Below are positions 7,936 to 12,468 of a stretch of 12,468 nt of DNA, one piece after another. Positions within the stretch are counted from its first letter, which is position 1; each line of letters begins with the position of its first letter. The notes beneath the pieces were generated by a model. That model did no database searches, had not been told where the DNA came from, and worked only from the letters and a program-made list of their open reading frames with translations. The translations under genes and the position numbers were made by a program. This stretch comes from Planctomycetales bacterium (lineage in GTDB: Bacteria; Planctomycetota; Planctomycetia; Pirellulales; Thermoguttaceae), in the NCBI GenBank assembly GCA_007119795.1, contig SKOZ01000084.1:1-12468 (forward strand), given 5' to 3'.

Positions 7936-8817
7936 CTAAGCGACCCCTTCGAGCGTGCGGCGGACGAAGCGGAGGTTGCGCTCCATGTCGGCCTGCGCAT
8001 CGCCCGAGGGGGAACTGGTCTCCAACACGCCCCATCCGTGGAAGCCGATTTCGGCGATGGCGGCGAAGATGGCGGGGAAATCGAGATCCCCCTCGCCCAG
8101 GTAGTGCGGGTTGTCTTTGATGTGGAACTGGCAGATCCGCTCCCTGCCCAGCCAGCGGATCTCTTCCAGTACCGGATAGCCCTGCCCCGAGGAGTTGCCC
8201 ACGTCGTAATAGATGCGCACGGCCGGCGAATCGATGCGGTCCAAGAGGTAGGCGTTGTCCCGCGCCGAAAGCAGGTTTTCGATCCCCAGAGCCACGCCTG
8301 CCTCCTCGGCCGCCGGGGCAATCTCTTTGAGGATGTCGGCCACTCGGTCCATCTCGGCCCGCCCCCGAATGGCCCCTGCGCCGAAGAAGGGGAGCAGCGC
8401 GACGCGGGCACCGAGGCGGCGCGTGATGGGAATCGCCTCCCGCACCCAGCGTGCCCCCAGGGGATCGGACTTCAGGTAATTCTGGTGGAGGATGTCCAGG
8501 CAGGTGGAGGCGATGGGCAGCTCGTGCTCTTGCGACGCATCCAGGAAGCGGTCTTGGAGCTCCGAGTCGCTGAGGGGGAGACCGTCCGGCCGGCGGCCGA
8601 GGTTGATCTCCAGTCCGTCAAAGCCCAGCCGCTTCGCCAGCCCGACCGCCTCGGGCCGGGGCGTGCTGTGCTCGAGGTAGTGGATCCCCAAGAGGTCCCA
8701 GTCGGTCACGCCGATCTTGAGGGACCAGCCGTCGTCCCGGTCCGCTCCGGCTGCCGAAAGCCTGCCAGCGGCCAGGAAGGCCGCGGCCGAACTGAAAAGG
8801 AATTGCCGTCGCTTCAT
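7936..8817 (-). CDS. Tat-exported sugar isomerase/epimerase-like TIM barrel (AP endonuclease 2 / xylose isomerase-like fold)
   Basis: The protein has 293 residues, a usual length for the family. It opens with a twin-arginine signal, KRRQFLFSSAAAFLAAG, giving an RRxFL motif near the very N-terminus. The TIM barrel starts at about residue 33 (LKIGVTDWDL). Family hallmarks follow: GFDGLEINLG (66-74), ALGIEN with E180, IYYDVGN with D205, CQFHIKD with H232 and GWGVLETSSP with E266. E180, D205, H232 and E266 sit where this superfamily places its divalent metal ligands. The substrate cannot be read from sequence; relatives act on sugars, sugar acids or oxidised (keto) sugars. It faces paralog 2 tail to tail and is divergent from the oxidoreductase at 9083. 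The ribosome-binding site is weak (AGAGAG region just upstream). Tat export implies folding in the cytoplasm and work outside it. Confidence 0.85.
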   Translation of the reverse strand: MKRRQFLFSSAAAFLAAGRLSAAGADRDDGWSLKIGVTDWDLLGIHYLEHSTPRPEAVGLAKRLGFDGLEINLGRRPDGLPLSDSELQDRFLDASQEHELPIASTCLDILHQNYLKSDPLGARWVREAIPITRRLGARVALLPFFGAGAIRGRAEMDRVADILKEIAPAAEEAGVALGIENLLSARDNAYLLDRIDSPAVRIYYDVGNSSGQGYPVLEEIRWLGRERICQFHIKDNPHYLGEGDLDFPAIFAAIAEIGFHGWGVLETSSPSGDAQADMERNLRFVRRTLEGVA

Positions 8818-8953
8818 GAGTCACTCTCTTTGTTCCTACGCCCCAACCCTCCGGGCAGCTTACTCTTCCGATTCCTAACCATTTTGCCACGCACTTGCGG
8901 ACGAGTCCACGCGAAACCCACTCGGGGCACGCGCATTCTTCCTTTCCGGGACA

Positions 8954-8972
8954 GGCGGCCGAGACGGCCGCC
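8954..8972. other. GC-only hairpin
   Basis: GGCGGCC (8954-8960) and GGCCGCC (8966-8972) pair perfectly around the five-base loop GAGAC. There is no T-run on either side, so it is not a standard intrinsic terminator. It may be a dispersed structural repeat or an operator; the sequence alone does not decide. Confidence 0.45.
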
Positions 8973-9025
8973 GTGCGATCTGCAATAATGAAGGCTCCGC
9001 GTGCAAACACCCGCGCGTCCCCTCG

Positions 9026-9057
9026 GTATCCATCGCACTGAGTACCCATCGCACTGA
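9026..9057 (+). repeat. Tandem repeat of a 16-base unit, two copies
   Basis: Two directly adjacent 16-base units, GTATCCATCGCACTGA (9026-9041) and GTACCCATCGCACTGA (9042-9057), differ at one base. They end 13 bases before the ribosome-binding site of the oxidoreductase, so they lie in its probable leader or promoter. They could be a pair of binding sites or a fragment of a longer intergenic repeat. Confidence 0.75.
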
Positions 9058-9070
9058 AAAGCTCTCTGCC

Positions 9071-9076
9071 AGGAGG
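9071..9076 (+). promoter_or_regulatory. Ribosome-binding site favouring the GTG start at 9083
   Basis: A full AGGAGG lies 6 bases before GTG 9083 and 12 bases before the in-frame ATG 9089. Spacing favours GTG. The choice changes the protein by only two residues and does not affect the Tat signal. Confidence 0.65.
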
Positions 9077-9082
9077 TGCCTC

Positions 9083-10399
9083 GTGACAATGACGACCGGA
9101 CTGAGCCGCCGCCAGCTCTTGCGTGCCGCAGCCGGGGCCCTCGCGGCCCCCTACGTCTTCACCGCCGACGCCCAGGCGAGGAGCCTGCCGCGGTCGAAGA
9201 ACGACCGCTTCGGCATCGGCACCATCGGCATGCGCTACCAGGGGACCGTGAACACCGACCACGCCCTCCCCTACGGCGACGTGGTGGCCATCTGCGACGT
9301 GGACCGCGAGATCGGCGAGAAGGCCGTGGAACACTACGGCGGCAAGGCGCAGCTCTACGAGGACTACCGCAAGCTGCTCGAGCGCGACGACGTGGACGTC
9401 GTCTTCGTCGGCACCCCCGACCACTGGCACACGCAGATGTACATCGACGCCTGCCTCGCCGGCAAGGACGTCTACGCCGAGAAGCCGCTGACGCTCACCG
9501 TCGCCGAGGGCAAGCTGCTCCTCCCCGTGGTCCGGAAGACGGAGCGGGTGATGCAGGTCTGCACGCGCCTGCGCAGCGATCACGTCCACCGGCTGGCCTG
9601 CGAGACGGTGGCCGCCGGCCGCCTGGGCAGGCTGCGGCGGGTGATCGTCGGCGTGGGCAAGAACCCCACCGGGGGACCGTTCGCGGTAGAAGACCCGCCG
9701 CCCCACCTGAACTGGGACCTCTGGCTCGGCCAGGCCCCCCTGGTCCCGTACACCAAGGAGCGATGCCACTTCACCTTTCGCTGGTGGTACGAATACGCCG
9801 GCGGCATCATGGCCGACATCGGCGCCCACCAACTCGACCTGGCGCAATGGGGCATGGGGATGCAGCACTCCGGTCCCGTCGAACTGGAGGGCACCGCCAC
9901 CTTCCCCGACGTGCCCAACGGCTACAACGTGGCCACCTCGTTCGAGGTCCGCATGCGCTACGCCGACGGCGTGGAATTGATCACCGGCGACGGCGTCCCC
10001 AACGGTGTCCGTTACGAGGGTGAGTTGGGCTGGCTCCACGGCCGCCGCGGGAAGATCAACGGCGAGCCGTTCGACCTCCTCGAAGACGATCCCATCCCCC
10101 GCGAACGGTACCGGCTCTACGCGCACGACAACCTGAGCCGTCCCTTGCGGACGGGCAAGGAGGGCCAGCTCGACAACCACGTGGGCAATTTCTTCGACTG
10201 CGTGAAGACCCGCCACACACCCCTCTCCGACGTGGTCAGCCAGAACCGTGCGGCCAACGTCTGCCACATCGCCAACATTGCCCAGCGTCTGGGCCGCAAG
10301 CTCCGCTGGGATCCCGAGAAGGAAGTCTTCCTCGACGACGACGAGGCCAACGCCCTGCTCGGCCGCCCGCAGCGGAAGGGGTTCGAGATTCGCGTCTGA
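9083..10399 (+). CDS. Tat-exported Gfo/Idh/MocA family oxidoreductase
   Basis: The protein has 438 residues from GTG 9083. The Tat signal is LSRRQLLRAAAGALAAPYVF (R9-R10), with cleavage probable near AQA-R. The Rossmann domain begins at about 42, with the dinucleotide-binding loop FGIGTIG (43-49) and the acidic end of the second strand at CDVD (71-74). The family signature AEKPL contains E133-K134-P135, where the lysine is the usual catalytic residue. The C-terminal domain holds WWYEYAGGIMADIGAHQLDL with H249, the usual active-site histidine region. Family knowledge: these enzymes oxidise or reduce sugar carbons with NAD(P). Tat-exported members such as glucose-fructose oxidoreductase carry a tightly bound cofactor outside the cytoplasm. 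The substrate is not deducible. The gene is divergent from one sugar-isomerase-like gene and upstream of another, which fits a sugar-processing role. Confidence 0.9.
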   Translation: MTMTTGLSRRQLLRAAAGALAAPYVFTADAQARSLPRSKNDRFGIGTIGMRYQGTVNTDHALPYGDVVAICDVDREIGEKAVEHYGGKAQLYEDYRKLLERDDVDVVFVGTPDHWHTQMYIDACLAGKDVYAEKPLTLTVAEGKLLLPVVRKTERVMQVCTRLRSDHVHRLACETVAAGRLGRLRRVIVGVGKNPTGGPFAVEDPPPHLNWDLWLGQAPLVPYTKERCHFTFRWWYEYAGGIMADIGAHQLDLAQWGMGMQHSGPVELEGTATFPDVPNGYNVATSFEVRMRYADGVELITGDGVPNGVRYEGELGWLHGRRGKINGEPFDLLEDDPIPRERYRLYAHDNLSRPLRTGKEGQLDNHVGNFFDCVKTRHTPLSDVVSQNRAANVCHIANIAQRLGRKLRWDPEKEVFLDDDEANALLGRPQRKGFEIRV

Positions 10400-10487
10400 C
10401 GGTCGCTGGCCCAGCACGCAGATGCTAGGCTGGAGGGGGCATCCGGTTCGGTGGCACGAACATGCGTACGACTGTGGGAGGCCTGCG

Positions 10488-11783
10488 ATGCAAACGACAC
10501 CTGGTTCCTTTCTGGCAGTGGCCGCCGCCCTGGCCTGCCTTCAGGCGGTACCGCCGGCCGAGGCGGACGAGATGGTATCCCGTATTGTGGCATTGACGGA
10601 ATCGGTCACTCCCCAGGTGGTCGCCTGGCGGCGCGACATCCATGCCCATCCCGAGCTTTCCAACCGCGAGGAGCGGACCGCCCGCGTGGTGGCCGAAAGC
10701 CTGCGGGCCATGGGCATCGAGGAGATGCAAACGGGCGTGGCCCACCACGGCGTGGTGGCCCTGGTGCGCGGCGGCCGACCGGGACCGGTCGTGGCCCTGC
10801 GGGCCGACATGGACGCGTTGCCTATCCAGGAGGAGACGGGGCTGCCCTTCGCCTCGAAGCACGATGGGGTGATGCACGCCTGCGGGCACGACGCCCACAC
10901 GGCGATGCTCCTGGGGGCCGCCCAGGTCCTCTTGGAGATCCGCGACGCGATCCCGGGGACGGTGAAGCTCATCTTCCAGCCGGCCGAAGAGGGGGTGCCG
11001 CCCGGGGAGGAGGGGGGCGCGCGGATGATGGTCGCCGAGGGCGTCCTCGAAGAGCCGGACGTCTCGGCGATCTTCGGCATGCACGTCAGCCCGGACCTCG
11101 AGACGGGGACGCTGGGCTACGGCTTCGGCGGCGTGCTGGCGGCGGTGGACCGCTTTCAGATCACCGTCGTGGGGCAGCAGTCGCACGGCGCCTATCCCTG
11201 GCAGGGTGTGGACCCCATCGTGACCGCCGCCCAGATCGTCACCGCCCTGCAGACGATCACCAGCCGCAAGGTCGACGCCCGCGAGCCGGTGGTCGTCTCC
11301 GTGGGGATCGTCCGCGGTGGCACGGCGTGGAACATCATCCCCGAGCGGGTCTTCCTCGAAGGGACGATCCGCACCCACGACGCCGAGGTCCGCCGCCGGG
11401 CCGCCGCCGAGTTCCATCGCCTCGTCGAGATGACGGCGGCCGCCCACGGTGCCAGCGTCGAGGTCGAGTTCAGCGACTACGGTCCGGCGGTGTGGAACGA
11501 CCCCGAGCTGGGCCGCCGCAGCCTGCCGTCGCTGGCCCGGTCGGTCGGCGGGGAGAACCTCGTGGAGATGGCGCCCCGCATGGGCGGCGAGGACTTCGCC
11601 TACTATGCCCAGGAAGTGCCGGGATTCTTCATCTCCTTGGGCGTCCGCAACGAGGAGGTCGGCGCCGTCTACCCGTTGCACACGCCGAAGTTCACCATCG
11701 ACGAAGAGGCCCTCCCTGTGGGCGTCCGCACCCTGGTGCTCATGGCCCTGGACTACCTGCAAGCTGCGGAGGAGGAGCGATGA
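10488..11783 (+). CDS. M20 family amidohydrolase/peptidase (hippurate hydrolase / N-acyl-amino-acid amidohydrolase type)
   Basis: The protein has 431 residues from ATG 10488, set by GGGAGG (10476-10481) 6 bases upstream. The first 25 or so residues (SFLAVAAALACLQAVPPAEA) look like a signal peptide but lack the usual basic start, so export is probable rather than sure. The enzyme part opens with VAWRRDIHAHPELSNREERT. Metal-site residues of the family are all present: MHACGHDAHT with C132 and H134, QPAEEG with E167-E168, MHVSP with H199, and LHTPKF with H398. The dimerisation domain includes GQQSHGAYPWQGVDP. Family members cleave N-acyl or aminoacyl amides using two metal ions. The gene lies 88 bases after the oxidoreductase with no terminator visible, and its stop overlaps the next start (ATGA), which implies translational coupling. 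Confidence 0.9.
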   Translation: MQTTPGSFLAVAAALACLQAVPPAEADEMVSRIVALTESVTPQVVAWRRDIHAHPELSNREERTARVVAESLRAMGIEEMQTGVAHHGVVALVRGGRPGPVVALRADMDALPIQEETGLPFASKHDGVMHACGHDAHTAMLLGAAQVLLEIRDAIPGTVKLIFQPAEEGVPPGEEGGARMMVAEGVLEEPDVSAIFGMHVSPDLETGTLGYGFGGVLAAVDRFQITVVGQQSHGAYPWQGVDPIVTAAQIVTALQTITSRKVDAREPVVVSVGIVRGGTAWNIIPERVFLEGTIRTHDAEVRRRAAAEFHRLVEMTAAAHGASVEVEFSDYGPAVWNDPELGRRSLPSLARSVGGENLVEMAPRMGGEDFAYYAQEVPGFFISLGVRNEEVGAVYPLHTPKFTIDEEALPVGVRTLVLMALDYLQAAEEER

Positions 11784-12468
11784 ACCGAAACAAAACCGCG
11801 GAGGAGGGGCGTAAGTCGGAACCAAACGCAGCTTGCTGCATCAACCGCCGCCAGGCGTGCCAGTGGGCGGCCGCTGTGGCCGCCGGCCTCTTCGGGGCCG
11901 GCCGTAGCGGGGCCGAGGGGCATGCCCTGGCGACCGCCCAGGCGGCAGAGCCGGCCGGCGAGCCCTTCCGCCTCAACTACCTGTTGGCCTCGAGCCTCTA
12001 CGGCACGCTGCCGCTGGAGGAGGTGCTCGCCGAGGTCCACCGTGCGGGCGCCCGCCACATCGACATCTGGCCGCGGGTCCATGCCGACCACCGCGAGCAG
12101 ATCGAGGCGATGGGGCACGGCCGCTTCGCCGAGTTGCTCGACCAGCACGAGGTCGAACTGGGGGCGGTCACCCGCTTCGATCTGGGGCCGCTGCGCCTCG
12201 GCGAGGAGATGGACTTCGCCGCCCGTTTCGGCTGCCGGCTGCTCATCTGCGGGAGTCTTCCCGGACGGGTGGAGGACGGCACGGAGCTCAAGCCCGCCGT
12301 GCAACGCTTCGCCGAGCAGCTCGCGCCCCATGCCGAGGCGGCCGCGGAGCGGGGGATCACCATCGGCATCGAGAACCACTCCGGGATGCTCGTCCGTTCG
12401 CCCGACGGCATCCGCCACTTCCTCGACGCGGCGCCGTGGCCCTCGGTCGGCATCGCCCTGGCCCCCTA
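11780..12468 (+). CDS. Second sugar isomerase/epimerase-like TIM barrel, Tat-type signal, cut by the window edge
   Basis: The start ATG 11780 overlaps the M20 stop in ATGA and follows GGAGGAG, giving 229 codons before the edge; the C-terminal part lies outside. A 22-residue N-terminal lead precedes NRRQACQWAAAVAAGLFGAG, a twin-arginine signal (R23-R24) that departs from consensus after the arginines. The TIM barrel begins at about 64 (RLNYLLASSLYGTLPLEEVL), continues with ARHIDIWPRV, and reaches ITIGIENHSG with E198-N199-H200, the first metal-ligand motif of this superfamily. The later ligands are beyond the window. It is related in fold, though not closely in sequence, to the gene at 7936-8817. 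Coupling to the M20 gene implies a shared pathway. The substrate is unknown; the family call is solid, and the export call is moderately supported. Confidence 0.82.
   Translation, partial: MNRNKTAEEGRKSEPNAACCINRRQACQWAAAVAAGLFGAGRSGAEGHALATAQAAEPAGEPFRLNYLLASSLYGTLPLEEVLAEVHRAGARHIDIWPRVHADHREQIEAMGHGRFAELLDQHEVELGAVTRFDLGPLRLGEEMDFAARFGCRLLICGSLPGRVEDGTELKPAVQRFAEQLAPHAEAAAERGITIGIENHSGMLVRSPDGIRHFLDAAPWPSVGIALAP

Larger units (their letters stand above)
8818..9082. promoter_or_regulatory. Divergent intergenic region, presumed to hold both promoters
   Basis: The 265 bases lie between divergent start codons, so promoters in both directions are expected. No clean -35/-10 pair is visible. The best -10-like piece on the plus strand is CAATAAT at 8983-8989, without a good -35 box. 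The region also holds a GC hairpin (8954-8972), a weaker bulged hairpin at 8998-9015 (CGCGTG and CACCCGCG around CAAA), and a tandem repeat (9026-9057). A minus-strand frame across it translates to Arg/Trp-rich sequence and is not considered a gene. Confidence 0.4.

Noticed and set aside
8618..10417. A long minus-strand frame crossing the oxidoreductase
   Set aside because: It overlaps both the Gfo/Idh/MocA gene and the TIM-barrel start, with no recognisable domain.
1..12468. tRNA, rRNA, CRISPR array, insertion sequence or phage genes
   Set aside because: I looked for cloverleaf-type sequence, regular spaced repeats and transposase or integrase motifs and saw none.

Overview
The window is about two thirds G+C, apart from a poorer first kilobase. 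It carries exported proteins of kinds typical of heterotrophic Planctomycetota: very large hydrazine synthase alpha (HzsA)-related c-type cytochromes, a Tat-exported Gfo/Idh/MocA oxidoreductase and Tat-exported xylose-isomerase-like TIM barrels. Assignment to that phylum is inferred from gene content. The high G+C argues against the anammox (Brocadiales) lineage, where true hydrazine synthase is found.

Layout: (1) 1-1276 has little convincing coding sequence. A minus-strand open frame runs off the left edge and may be the end of a decayed gene. A stretch at roughly 420-660 is only about half G+C. A short plus-strand frame at 793-1014 begins with a clear signal peptide. (2) 1277-7786 holds two large tandem plus-strand genes, 60 bases apart and paralogous along nearly their whole shared length. 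Both encode exported proteins with a helical N-terminal part, a beta-propeller-like HzsA-related core and two CxxCH heme c motifs 53 residues apart. The first has an extra N-terminal LamG-type lectin domain. (3) 7787-7935 is a short convergent gap filled by a REP-like imperfect inverted repeat. (4) 7936-8817 (minus) is a Tat-exported sugar isomerase/epimerase-like TIM barrel. (5) 8818-9082 is a divergent intergenic region with a GC hairpin and a tandem 16-base repeat. (6) 9083-12468 is a plus-strand series: a Tat-exported Gfo/Idh/MocA oxidoreductase, an M20 amidohydrolase/peptidase, and a second TIM barrel that overlaps the M20 stop codon and runs off the right edge.

Every complete gene appears to encode a protein sent across the cytoplasmic membrane, though the M20 signal is weak. 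A reasonable but unproven reading is a periplasmic module. The Gfo/Idh/MocA enzyme and the TIM barrels would act on sugars or sugar derivatives, the M20 enzyme would remove acyl or aminoacyl groups, and the diheme HzsA-like proteins would serve as redox or electron-transfer partners, one with a carbohydrate-binding-type domain. The HzsA-like tandem is the most interesting feature: its function outside anammox is not known to me, and no partners of hydrazine synthase are visible here.
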